64,000 nucleotides of DNA from Streptomyces aureocirculatus (GTDB lineage: Bacteria > Actinomycetota > Actinomycetes > Streptomycetales > Streptomycetaceae). The notes under the pieces are model-generated. The model had not been told where the DNA came from. It worked only from the letters and a program-made list of their open reading frames with translations, and searched no databases. Shown here piece after piece: positions 16,161 to 24,638 of this stretch. Position numbers and translations under genes: made by a program. How positions within the stretch are numbered: the stretch's first letter is position 1; every line of letters begins with the position of its first letter. Location: assembly GCF_000720475.1 (NCBI RefSeq), contig NZ_JOAP01000011.1, positions 62,001-126,000 of the forward strand, read 5' to 3'.

Positions 16161-17882
16161 CTACGTCGGGTCGAGCCCGTGGCTGCGCAGCCACGGCAGG
16201 GGGTCGATGGCGGAGCCGCCGCCCGGGCGGACCTCGAAGTGCAGGTGCGGCCCGGTGGAGTTGCCGGAGTTGCCCGAGAAGGCGATGGTGTCACCGGCCC
16301 GCACGGGGCCGCTCGCGATCTTGTGCGTGGAGAGGTGGCAGTACCAGGTCTCCGTGCCGTCCTTGGCGGTGACGATCGCCATGTTGCCGTAGGCGCTGTT
16401 GTACTTCGTGGAGACCGTGCCGTCGGTCGCGGCCCGGACCTCCGAGCCGTACGACACCGGGAAGTCGATGCCGGAGTGCGCCGACATCCAGTTGATGCCC
16501 GCCTGCCCGTAGTAGGCGCTCAGACCGTGCTGGGCGACCGGCAGCGCGAACTTCGGCCGCAGCCGTTCCTTGCGCGCGGCGTCCGCGGCGGCCTTCTTCT
16601 GCGCCGCCACCTTTTGGGCCTTGAGGTCGATGCGCTCCTGCGTGCGGCTCGCGCGGTCGGCGAAGTCGCCCGCGTCCGCGGAGAGGTTGGCGAGCTGGGT
16701 GTCCAGCTTGTTGTTGGCGGTGGACGGCTGCACGGTCGCCGGGTCCGGGGCGGAGGCCCGCGCGTCCTTGTCGTCGCCCCCGCCGAGGTCACCGACGGAC
16801 GCGGCGGCCACTCCGGCGACGCCCATCACGCAGGCCGACGGCACGGCGACGGTGAACAGCGCGGACCGCTTGGCGGGGGAGCGGCGCGAACGGCCACGAC
16901 CCCGGGAGGCGGTGGGCCGGGCGGAGCGGGAACGTTCCTGGCGACTTGTCGGCGCGTGCTCCGCGACGTCGGCGTCAGCGGCGCCCGGGGCGATTCCGCC
17001 GAGCTGGTCGGCGGGCCCCTCCTCGGGAGCGGAGGCGTGCGCGGCCTCTTCGGATCCGTACGTGCCCTTGTCGTACGCGCCCTTGTCGTACGCACCCTTG
17101 TCATAGGCGTCGCCTTCGTAGGCGTCACCCTCGCGGGCGTCACCTTCGTACGCGGTCCCGTCGGACCCGTACCCGTCGGAGTCCGCGGACGCCCCGGCCT
17201 CGTACGGATCCTGCGTGGCGTATCCGTTCTGCAGCTCGTAAGCGGAGTCGGGGGCCTCGTACGCGTCGTGCTGCTGCGGGGCTTCGTAGGCGTCGTGCTC
17301 CTGTGTGGCCTCGTACGTCTCCTGCTGCGGTCCTTCGTAGGTCTCGTGGCCGCCGGAGTTCCACGCGGTGGCGTCGTAGGCGCCGCTGTCGAAGACCTGG
17401 GTGGCCCACTGGCCGGTGGCGGGGCCCTCGTTCCAGGCGGTGGCGTCCCAGGTGGCACCGGAAGGGGTGCCTGGCTGGGACGGGATGTCCGCGAGCGGCT
17501 GGTACCCGCCGTCCCATACGGCCGTGGTGTCGTGGCTGCCGGTGTCGTATCCGGCGTCGGCGGCGTACGCGTCGTACGTGAGGGTCTGCTGCGGGCCCGT
17601 CGTGGCCCACTGGCCCGTGTCGTGGTCGCCCGGCAGGGCGCCAAAGAGCGGATCGGCGGGGAAACCCGAGGTGGGCACGGAGAAACCGGAACCGGAAGTG
17701 TCGAAACCGCCCGTTGCGTCATAGTCGCCGGGCGCGTTGAAACCGGTGGCGGAGAAGGTACCGGTGGCATAGCCGTCGTGCCCGGTGTAGCCGGCCTGCT
17801 GGTCGTAGGACCCGAAGGGGGCGTAGTCGGCGTCGGGTGCCGGAACCGGAGTGGGGGGCCCCGGCGGGTGACGGTCGTTCAC
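16161..17882 (-). CDS. membrane-anchored LytM/M23 metallopeptidase with long repetitive N-terminus
   Basis: 573 residues from the GTG at 17882, preceded by AAAGAGAAG. Residues 1 to about 335 are a low-complexity Asp/Tyr/Ala/Gly-rich segment with short repeats (AYDKG three times, AYEGD, EAPQQHDAYEA). A membrane segment follows (about 338-362, ALFTVAVPSACVMGVAGVAA), then a coiled coil and the M23 domain (from about 467): HSGID (H-x3-D), HLS and HLHFE zinc/catalytic motifs. The orientation suggests the acidic N-terminus is cytoplasmic and the peptidase faces the wall, where it should cut cross-bridges. Such long N-termini vary between Streptomyces species. A good sigma-HrdB-like promoter lies upstream. 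Confidence 0.92.
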   Translation of the reverse strand: MNDRHPPGPPTPVPAPDADYAPFGSYDQQAGYTGHDGYATGTFSATGFNAPGDYDATGGFDTSGSGFSVPTSGFPADPLFGALPGDHDTGQWATTGPQQTLTYDAYAADAGYDTGSHDTTAVWDGGYQPLADIPSQPGTPSGATWDATAWNEGPATGQWATQVFDSGAYDATAWNSGGHETYEGPQQETYEATQEHDAYEAPQQHDAYEAPDSAYELQNGYATQDPYEAGASADSDGYGSDGTAYEGDAREGDAYEGDAYDKGAYDKGAYDKGTYGSEEAAHASAPEEGPADQLGGIAPGAADADVAEHAPTSRQERSRSARPTASRGRGRSRRSPAKRSALFTVAVPSACVMGVAGVAAASVGDLGGGDDKDARASAPDPATVQPSTANNKLDTQLANLSADAGDFADRASRTQERIDLKAQKVAAQKKAAADAARKERLRPKFALPVAQHGLSAYYGQAGINWMSAHSGIDFPVSYGSEVRAATDGTVSTKYNSAYGNMAIVTAKDGTETWYCHLSTHKIASGPVRAGDTIAFSGNSGNSTGPHLHFEVRPGGGSAIDPLPWLRSHGLDPT

Positions 17883-17930
17883 CAACTTCTCTTTCGCCTC
17901 GACAGCATGGGCTGGCAGAGCAGTGCCGCG

Positions 17931-17960
17931 ACTGTACCCGGCGGTACGCAGGCGCGACAA
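17931..17960 (-). promoter_or_regulatory. promoter of the M23 peptidase gene
   Basis: On the minus strand TTGTCG (17955-17960) and TACAGT (17931-17936) are separated by 18 bases, a good fit to the vegetative consensus. The predicted start is about 17924, leaving a leader of about 40 bases to the GTG at 17882. Further upstream a small stem (CCGCCGAAAGGCGG, near 18005-18020) is seen; the rest of 17961-18147 shows nothing else I can name. Confidence 0.6.
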
Positions 17961-18147
17961 TCTTCGCTGGGTTTCCCGCTCGCAGGAAACGGGCATTCGG
18001 CCGCCTTTCGGCGGTCCCCGGGCGCAGCTTTGGTTTTGTGTTCGAGGTTCGTTCGACTGCGAGAAGCGGAATCCGGAGTCGGGGCCGCGCGAAAACGTGA
18101 TCCGGGTCGTGATCCAGGCTGGCGGGAGGGGATTCGTCAGGCCGCCG

Positions 18148-19002
18148 TCACGCGACCGTCAGTCCGCCGGAGGACGCGGCGGTGTCGACGGCAGGCTCGG
18201 CGAGGTCCAGGGCCTGACGGATGGCGCTCGCCACCGCGGGGTGCACCGGCAGGGCGAGATGACCGATGCCCGAGACGCGTACGTTCTGTGCGATCAGGTC
18301 GGGGTGGTCGACGCAGGCCGTGTTCACCGGGTCCATGAGCTGGTCCAATTCGCTCCAGAAGCTCACGAACTGCGTACGACAGTCCGGCGCGGGCTCGCAC
18401 AGCTCCCGCACCACGTCCGAGCCGGGGCGCATCTGGCGCACGATCGGGTGTGCGTCCGCGAGCGGCACGGCCCGGGTGCCCCCGTGCGGCGTGCCGAGCG
18501 TGACGAGAGTGCGTACGCGGGCGTCACCGCCGAGCCGCTGCGCGTAATAGCGGGCGATGAGGCCGCCGAGGCTGTGGCCGACGATGTCGACACGGGAGTG
18601 CCCCGTGCGTTCGCATATCTCCTCCACATGGCGGCCGAGCAACTCGGCGGCCCTGCGGATGTCGCAGGTCAGCGGCGAGTAGTTGAGGGATTCCAGATGC
18701 TGCCTGCCGTGCTGGGCGAGATTGCGGCGCAGCAGCACGAACACGGAACGGTTGTCGATGAAACCGTGCAGGAGCAGGACCGGTGGTTTGTCCTGCGCGG
18801 GCAGTCGCGGGGCGTCCGGTGGCGGTGGTGGGGGTACGGCGCGGCGTTCCTGGGTGATGCCCGAGGGATACAGGAGGAGGTGTCCGGCGAGGATGGCGAG
18901 TTCGAGCGCGGTCGCCTTCAGCAGTGCCAGTGGCAGGCCCGCGAGCCTTGCGGGGAGCAGGGTGCTGCAGCGACGAAAGGGCTGGACCCTCGTGTCCGTC
19001 AT
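18148..19002 (-). CDS. alpha/beta-hydrolase lipase/esterase
   Basis: 284 residues, ATG at 19002 preceded by GGGAGG. The nucleophile elbow GHSLGG (in VDIVGHSLGGLIARYYAQ) and the oxyanion strand PPVLLLHGFIDNRSVF identify a triacylglycerol-lipase-like alpha/beta hydrolase. The catalytic His is probably in SGIGHLALPVHP near the C-terminus, the acid before it in the DPVNTACVDHPD region. A hydrophobic N-terminal stretch (LAGLPLALLKATALELAILAGHLLLY) suggests a membrane anchor rather than a cleaved signal. It is a single gene, divergent from icmB. The natural substrate is unknown. Confidence 0.88.
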   Translation of the reverse strand: MTDTRVQPFRRCSTLLPARLAGLPLALLKATALELAILAGHLLLYPSGITQERRAVPPPPPPDAPRLPAQDKPPVLLLHGFIDNRSVFVLLRRNLAQHGRQHLESLNYSPLTCDIRRAAELLGRHVEEICERTGHSRVDIVGHSLGGLIARYYAQRLGGDARVRTLVTLGTPHGGTRAVPLADAHPIVRQMRPGSDVVRELCEPAPDCRTQFVSFWSELDQLMDPVNTACVDHPDLIAQNVRVSGIGHLALPVHPAVASAIRQALDLAEPAVDTAASSGGLTVA

Positions 19003-19478
19003 GTCGACCTCCCGGTCGGCACGCGGAAGACACCTCTGTCCCCCGTGTGCCTCTCATGGGAAACCGGAAGTGAGGCGTGTCCTTCCCGTGGTGCGGCGCG
19101 CCGCCCGTCGGCGCGCTTGTGGGCGACGCGCCGACGCCACCGCGTCGTGCGGCTGACGACGCGGTGGTACGGCGACCTCGAGGCGGCTCCCCTTGCGCAA
19201 CCCCCGACCGCGGCCCGGCGGCGAGGCGGCGGATGCGGCCCGGGTGCCTGGGCTGATCCGGCCCCTGTGCCGGGTGATCACGGGAGCGGCGCGCAGTGAA
19301 CGTGTCCCACCGTGTGATTTCCCCCTCGCTCTCCACCACGAAACTGCGGGCTGAGCGATCCTGGAGATAACGTTCGTTCACCTACCCGGCCGGTGCGGCG
19401 CGGGGTGTCCGGGCCGGCGCCGCCGGCCGGCCGGGCGCGTGGGATTCCGCAGTCGGCTTTCTGTACATGGAGGCAGTG
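19003..19478. other. 476-base divergent gap between lipase gene and icmB
   Basis: No convincing gene on either strand. A possible -10 for icmB is TAACGT in GGAGATAACGTTCG near 19367-19372, but no matching -35 is clear. The adjoining AACGTTCGTT looks like part of an operator but is not a full palindrome. The stretch 19380-19440 is a GC-rich run with GCCGGC repeats. Confidence 0.3.
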
Positions 19479-19895
<417 letters not shown>

Positions 19896-19910
19896 CCTTC
19901 GGCGGATCTT

Positions 19911-20026
19911 GAGCATGCTTGAGCATGCTTGAGCATGCTTGGGGGCGCTTGGGGGCGCTTGAGGGTTCTCGCGGGCTGCGGGCTGCGGGCTGCGGGCTGC
20001 GGGCTGCGGGTTGCGGCTGCGGGCCC
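19911..20026. repeat. two short tandem arrays after icmB
   Basis: The decamer GAGCATGCTT occurs three times in a row at 19911-19940, followed by GGGGGCGCTT twice (19941-19960). Then the heptamer CGGGCTG is repeated about five times (19971-20008) with degenerate copies to about 20026. GAGCATGCTT contains the palindrome GCATGC. The array lies between the ends of icmB and the convergent DUF5691 gene, where no terminator of the usual kind is seen. Confidence 0.85.
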
Positions 20027-20040
20027 TGGCCCGCCCCGCC

Positions 20041-21669
20041 TCACCCTCTCAGTTCCTCCCGCATGGCCGCGCGCAGCCGCAACGTGGTGACCAGGCGCTG
20101 GAACGCCTCCGACCAGTAGCCGCCCGCCCCGGGGGCGGCGTCCTCGCGTTCGTCAGGGACGGCCGTCAGCGCGTCCAGGCGTACTGCCTCCGCCGGGTCG
20201 AGGCAGCGTTCCGCCAGGCCCATCACGCCGCTGAAACTCCACGGGTAGCTGCCCGCGTCACGGGCGATGTTGAGCGCGTCCACCACCGCGCGCCCCAGCG
20301 CGGGAGCCCACGGCACCGCGCACACGCCGAGCAACTGGAACGCCTCCGACAGGCCGTGCGCGTCGATGAAGCCCGCGACCCACTCGGCCCGTTCCACCCC
20401 CGGCAGCGTGGTGAGGAGCTTGGCGCGCTCCGCGAGGGACACCGCGCCGGGCCCCGCGGCGTCCGGTGACGACGGGACACCGAGCAGCGCCCTCGCCCAG
20501 GTCGCGTCCCGCTGGCGGACGGCGGCGCGGCACCAGGCCGCGTGCAGCTCGCCCCGCCAGCCGTCGGCCACGGGAAGCGCCACGATCTCAGCGGGCGGAC
20601 GGTCGCCGAGGCAGGCGCGCCAGGCGGCCAGGGGAGCGGCCTCCACGAGCTGACCCAGCCACCAGGAGCGTTCGCCCCGTCCCGCGGGCGGCTTGGGCGC
20701 CACGCCGTCCCGCTCCATGCCCGCGTCGCACTCGTGCGGTGCCTCGACGGTGAGCGCCGGTATGCCCGAGGTCCGGTCCAGGGCCACGCAGGAGGATGCG
20801 CGGTCGGCCATGCGGGCGGCGAGCGCCGAGTGCGGCAGGGCGGACAACAGCTCGGCCGCCGTCGCCCGGACGTTGCGACTGCGGTCGCCGAGCGCCTGCT
20901 CCAGGAACGGCTCGTCGGCCGCTGACAGGCCCGTGCGCAGCGAATCCAGGAACATCAGCCGGTCCTCGGCCCGCTCCGTCGGCCAGGTGCTCGTGAGCAA
21001 CTCGCGTGCCATCTGCGGGTCATGGGCACGGAGTGCGGAGAGGAGCGCGACGCGCTCGGCGAACAAACCCTCCTGCCAGCGCCGTTCCCGCTCGGCCCGG
21101 TCGGCGTCCCGCAGGCCTGCCGCCCGGGCGCCGCCCTGTGCTGTGCGCAGCGCGAACTTCCAGTCCGGGTTGAGCCGGGCCAGCCACTGGGCGCGCGGGC
21201 CCGCGAAGGCCAGGGCCTGGGGGCGCAGGTCGGTGCGTCCCCGGGCCGCGTTCAGGAGGGCGGGCAGGAGTTCCGGGGGTGGTGCGTAGCCCCGGTCGTT
21301 GGCCAGGGCGAGCCACTGGGGGAGCAGCTCCATCAGGTCGGGTGAAGTGCCGCGGCGGCCGCCGCCCGCGTGGGGGTGGTCGGCGAGCAGGGCCGCGAGG
21401 CGGTGCCGGGCCGCCGCGGGCACCGGGGGGCGGGGGTCGGCGGGCGCGGGGGCGGGGCGCTCGGCCGCGGGGGCGGCGCGCAGGCCTGCCCGGCGCCGCA
21501 CGGTCTGCACGGCGGCGGCGTCCAGGAGGGCCGCGGGGGCCTCCCGGCCGGGGACGGTGACCGGCGGGGTGCGCCGGTCCGTGCCCAGGAGCGCCGCCGT
21601 GACCAGCTCCTCCCAGGAGGTACGGGCGTGCCGTGCGGCTGCTTCCGCGGGGGCGGTGGACGAGGCCAT
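20041..21669 (-). CDS. DUF5691 family protein
   Basis: 542 residues from the ATG at 21669, preceded by GGAAGGAGGGGAG; the frame is open further up, but only through a polypurine stretch. It is a helical protein without catalytic motifs; segments such as EPFLEQALGDRSRNVRATAAELLSAL suggest HEAT-like repeats. W-rich conserved patches (WLARLNPDW, SWWLGQLVEAAPL, SYPWSFSGVMGLAERCLDP) fit DUF5691. It lies 100 bases behind the SWIM gene on the same strand and, from family co-occurrence, is probably part of the moxR/VWA/DUF5682/SWIM system. Possibly a scaffold. The molecular role is unknown. Confidence 0.75.
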   Translation of the reverse strand: MASSTAPAEAAARHARTSWEELVTAALLGTDRRTPPVTVPGREAPAALLDAAAVQTVRRRAGLRAAPAAERPAPAPADPRPPVPAAARHRLAALLADHPHAGGGRRGTSPDLMELLPQWLALANDRGYAPPPELLPALLNAARGRTDLRPQALAFAGPRAQWLARLNPDWKFALRTAQGGARAAGLRDADRAERERRWQEGLFAERVALLSALRAHDPQMARELLTSTWPTERAEDRLMFLDSLRTGLSAADEPFLEQALGDRSRNVRATAAELLSALPHSALAARMADRASSCVALDRTSGIPALTVEAPHECDAGMERDGVAPKPPAGRGERSWWLGQLVEAAPLAAWRACLGDRPPAEIVALPVADGWRGELHAAWCRAAVRQRDATWARALLGVPSSPDAAGPGAVSLAERAKLLTTLPGVERAEWVAGFIDAHGLSEAFQLLGVCAVPWAPALGRAVVDALNIARDAGSYPWSFSGVMGLAERCLDPAEAVRLDALTAVPDEREDAAPGAGGYWSEAFQRLVTTLRLRAAMREELRG

Positions 21670-21769
21670 CTCCCCTCCTTCCTCTGTCTCTTCTTGTGCT
21701 TCTTGCTTTTCTTGCTCTTCTTTTTCCTTCAGCCTCATGCGTGCGTCGGTACTTGCCTGAGGCCCGAGG

Positions 21770-23155
21770 TCACAGCCGGACCGTTTCCGCCCCGTCGTGC
21801 GCCCACGCCGCGAGGGGGGTGAAGCCGCGGTGCCCGCATTCGCCGAAGACCGTGAGTGGGGCACCTCCGGAGAGGGACACCAGGCGCCACAGGCCGGAGC
21901 GGGACGCGGCGGACGGGGCGACGGGCAGGGCCAGCTCGCCGTCGGCGTCGGCCAGTTGCCAGTTGGTGGCGTGCGGTACCGGGACGACCCGGCTCAGCGT
22001 GACGGGCCACGAGTCGAGCCAGGGGTCGTCGCGCAGCGCGTCGCCGTACCGGGCTGCCGCCTCCTCGGGGCGTATCCCGCGCGGGTGGCCCGTGCTGGGC
22101 GCGGGGGCCGCGAACTGTTCACCCAGGTCCGCGCGGAGCTGCCGGGACGCGGGATCGGCGGCGTACGGGGTCAGCTCGGCGTCCAGGGTCAGGCCCACCG
22201 GCAGGGACAGGGCGGGGGCACGGCCGGCCGCGCCGTACGACAGGAGCAGGGCCGTGTGCCCGGACCGCTCGCCGTGCACCCATATGCGGCGTGTGGTCAG
22301 CTTGCTGTCCGCCGTGTCGTACTGCGCGAGGACCTGCCAGTGGTCGCGGAGCGGCGCACCCTGAGCCGGGGCGGGCAGGCCAGTGCGGGAACGGACCGTC
22401 GCCGCCAGGGCGTCCGGCAGGGTGTCGCGGCGCAGCCAGCCCGAGGTGAGCAGATGCAGCAGCGCGCACTCCTCCAGGAGGCGGGCGGGCCAGCCGGGGC
22501 CCGAGGCCGGTACGGCGCCCAACTCCCGTACCCGGGCGGCGAGACCGGGGGCCTGGGCGTCCACCATGCGGGCCGCCGTCTCGTCCCACTGTCCGTACCC
22601 CGCCTGCTCGGCGGCCGCCATGCCGCCGCGCAGCAGGTCGGAGAGGCGCCGCTCCAGTTCCGTCGTGCCCGCCGTCACCCGCTCCGCCCTGCGCTCGGCG
22701 CGTCTGCGGGCCGCGTCCGGGTCGGCGGGGGCCGTAACCACCCCTGCCTCGGCGGACGAACTCCGCTTCGCCTCGGACCTCTTGCCCCGCGCGTCCAGCC
22801 ACTCCCGCGCCCAGTCCGGTGGCGCGGCCCCGTCCGGCACCGCCGCCCCGCCGCTCCCCGCCCCCGGGTCCTCGGCCCACAGCAACAGCAGGCCGAGCGC
22901 GTGTTTGCACGGGAACTTGCGGCTCGGGCAACTGCACTTGTACGCCGGGCCCGCGGTGTCCGCGGTGGCGATCACCGTTCGGTACGGCTTGCTGCCGCTG
23001 CCCTTGCACAGACCCCACACGGCCCCCTCTCCCGAACTGCCCGTCTCCGACCACGGCCCGGCGACGCCGAGCCTGCTTCCCGCCTTCTGCGACGACGCGT
23101 CAGGTGCCAGTGCCAGCACCTGGTCCGCCGTCCAGCGAACCCCCTGCTGAGTCAT
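21770..23155 (-). CDS. SWIM zinc-finger protein
   Basis: 461 residues from the ATG at 23155. The SWIM motif is complete: C74-x-C76-x6-C83-x-H85 (YKCSCPSRKFPCKHALG). The rest is helical with conserved Trp/Arg residues. SWIM domains bind zinc and mediate DNA or protein contacts. Homologues (YehQ of E. coli, as I recall) are encoded next to MoxR ATPase, DUF5682 and VWA genes. The start is preceded, seven bases upstream, by TACCTT of a damage-type promoter, so the mRNA seems to be leaderless. Convergent or antisense reading frames over it are shadows. Confidence 0.85.
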   Translation of the reverse strand: MTQQGVRWTADQVLALAPDASSQKAGSRLGVAGPWSETGSSGEGAVWGLCKGSGSKPYRTVIATADTAGPAYKCSCPSRKFPCKHALGLLLLWAEDPGAGSGGAAVPDGAAPPDWAREWLDARGKRSEAKRSSSAEAGVVTAPADPDAARRRAERRAERVTAGTTELERRLSDLLRGGMAAAEQAGYGQWDETAARMVDAQAPGLAARVRELGAVPASGPGWPARLLEECALLHLLTSGWLRRDTLPDALAATVRSRTGLPAPAQGAPLRDHWQVLAQYDTADSKLTTRRIWVHGERSGHTALLLSYGAAGRAPALSLPVGLTLDAELTPYAADPASRQLRADLGEQFAAPAPSTGHPRGIRPEEAAARYGDALRDDPWLDSWPVTLSRVVPVPHATNWQLADADGELALPVAPSAASRSGLWRLVSLSGGAPLTVFGECGHRGFTPLAAWAHDGAETVRL

Positions 23156-23162
23156 GAGTCCG

Positions 23163-23185
23163 AAGGTAGGTCCCGGCACTGACAA
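23163..23185 (-). promoter_or_regulatory. RecA-independent DNA-damage promoter (PafBC-type) of the SWIM gene
   Basis: On the minus strand TTGTCAGTG (23177-23185), eight bases, then TACCTT (23163-23168), a full match to tTGTCRgtg-N8-TAnnnT. Seven bases separate the -10 from the ATG at 23155, consistent with a leaderless message. Spacing and bases are the same as at pcrA (13396-13418). Confidence 0.75.
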
Positions 23186-23234
23186 TCCCCCGCGCTCAAG
23201 CAATCGGTGCAGGTCAGATCCGTTCCGGGGTCGA

Positions 23235-23257
23235 TTGTCAGTGGCTTGGTGCACGGT
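23235..23257 (+). promoter_or_regulatory. probable RecA-independent DNA-damage promoter of the moxR operon
   Basis: TTGTCAGTG (23235-23243), eight bases, then CACGGT (23252-23257). The upstream element is perfect; the -10 has C instead of T at the first position of TAnnnT. It points towards moxR (ATG at 23379) with a leader of about 115 bases and lies 49 bases from the divergent copy. One shared activator could serve both directions. Confidence 0.6.
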
Positions 23258-23378
23258 GGAACACATCGCGGCCGAGACCGTCGTCACGAGGACTCGTGCT
23301 GTTGATCGTTGCTGCCGCATTCCCGCGTCGCGGCCCTGCCGTGACGCCGGCGCATGCATGAGCTGGAGGGGGATCACC

Positions 23379-24638
23379 ATGTCTGTTTCCGTCGAGAACG
23401 CCGGATCTGCCAGTCCTGCCGGTCCTGCCGGATCTGCCAGTCCTGCCGGACCTGTCGGACCGGCCGGTCCGGCTGCCGTCGCCGCGCAGGCCCCAGCCGC
23501 CGTAGATGCCCCGGACGCCCCGGACGCCCCAGAAGTCACGGAAGCCGCAGAGGAGACCGCGCAGGCGCTCAGGCCGCACGCCGAGGACGCCTTCGCCGCC
23601 GAACTGGCCGCGCTCGCCGCGCACGACGACCGGCCACGCCCCGCCCGCTGGCTGCTCTCGCCCTGGGCCGTGGCGACATATCTGCTGGGTGGCACGCTGC
23701 CCGACGGCACCGTGATCACACCGAAGTACGTGGGACCGCGCCGCATCGTCGAGGTCGCCGTCACCACGCTCGCCACCGACCGGGCCCTGCTCCTCCTCGG
23801 GGTGCCGGGCACCGCCAAGACCTGGGTGTCCGAGCACCTGGCCGCCGCGGTCAGCGGCGACTCGACGCTCCTTGTGCAGGGCACGGCGGGCACGCCCGAG
23901 GAGGCCATCCGGTACGGGTGGAACTACGCGCGGTTGCTCGCGCACGGGCCGAGCCGCGACGCGCTGGTGCCGAGCCCGGTGATGCGGGCCATGTCCGAGG
24001 GCATGACGGCACGCGTCGAGGAGCTGACCCGCATCCCGGCCGACGTACAGGACACGCTCATCACGATCCTGTCCGAGAAGACCCTGCCCATACCGGAGCT
24101 CGGCCAAGAGGTGCAGGCCGTGAGCGGCTTCAACCTCATCGCCACGGCCAACGACCGCGACCGCGGCGTCAACGACCTGTCCAGCGCCCTGCGCCGCCGC
24201 TTCAACACCGTCGTCCTTCCGCTGCCCGAGAGCGCCGAGGCCGAGGTCGACATCGTCTCGCGCCGCGTCGACCAGATCGGCCGCTCCCTCGACCTGCCGA
24301 CCGGGCCCGAGGGCATCGACGAGATCCGTCGCGTCGTCACCGTGTTCCGCGAGCTGCGCGCAGGCGTGACCGCGGACGGCCGTACGAAGGTGAAGTCGCC
24401 GAGCGGGACGCTGTCGACGGCCGAGGCGATCTCCGTGGTCACCAACGGCCTTGCCCTGGCCACGCACTTCGGGGACGGAGTGCTGCGCCCCGGTGACGTG
24501 GCCGCGGGCATCCTCGGCGCGGTGGTGCGGGATCCCGCGGCGGACCGGGTGATCTGGCAGGAGTATCTGGAGGCGGTCGTGCGCGAGCGCGACGGGTGGA
24601 AGGACTTCTACCGCGCGTGCCGCGAGGTGAGCGCATGA
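23379..24638 (+). CDS. MoxR-family AAA+ ATPase (YehL-like)
   Basis: 419 residues; ATG at 23379 follows GGAGGGGGATCACC. Residues 1-60 are an Ala/Pro/Gly-rich low-complexity tail (SPAGPAGSASPAGPVG). The AAA+ core has Walker A GVPGTAKT (141-148), a Walker-B-like ARVEELTRIP in which the usual Asp before Glu is Glu, sensor 1 ATAND (near 256), and the arginine-rich ALRRRFN that follows. MoxR ATPases work with VWA proteins as metal-insertion or remodelling chaperones. The stop overlaps the DUF5682 start (ATGA), so these genes form an operon with vwa. The promoter looks damage-inducible. The 5' end of the gene is copied in inverted form inside vwa. Confidence 0.9.
   Translation: MSVSVENAGSASPAGPAGSASPAGPVGPAGPAAVAAQAPAAVDAPDAPDAPEVTEAAEETAQALRPHAEDAFAAELAALAAHDDRPRPARWLLSPWAVATYLLGGTLPDGTVITPKYVGPRRIVEVAVTTLATDRALLLLGVPGTAKTWVSEHLAAAVSGDSTLLVQGTAGTPEEAIRYGWNYARLLAHGPSRDALVPSPVMRAMSEGMTARVEELTRIPADVQDTLITILSEKTLPIPELGQEVQAVSGFNLIATANDRDRGVNDLSSALRRRFNTVVLPLPESAEAEVDIVSRRVDQIGRSLDLPTGPEGIDEIRRVVTVFRELRAGVTADGRTKVKSPSGTLSTAEAISVVTNGLALATHFGDGVLRPGDVAAGILGAVVRDPAADRVIWQEYLEAVVRERDGWKDFYRACREVSA
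23388..23582. repeat. moxR 5' end, one arm of a 3.7-kb-spaced inverted repeat
   Basis: This stretch matches 27245-27386 in the opposite orientation. Three blocks are clear by eye: TCCGTCGAGAACGCCGG and following bases at the start (24 identical), GGCTGCCGTCGC ... GCGCAGGCCCCAG in the middle, and a 57-base block at 23526-23582 with three mismatches. This arm has about 50 additional bases of internal GCCGGTCCTGCC-type repeats. Confidence 0.85.

Noticed and set aside
19896..20040. Insertion-sequence end
   Set aside because: No transposase gene, no flanking inverted repeats or target duplication are seen; it is simple tandem sequence.
23156..23378. Longer MoxR protein starting at 23154
   Set aside because: The upstream codons include the divergent promoter region; a strong ribosome site precedes the ATG at 23379.
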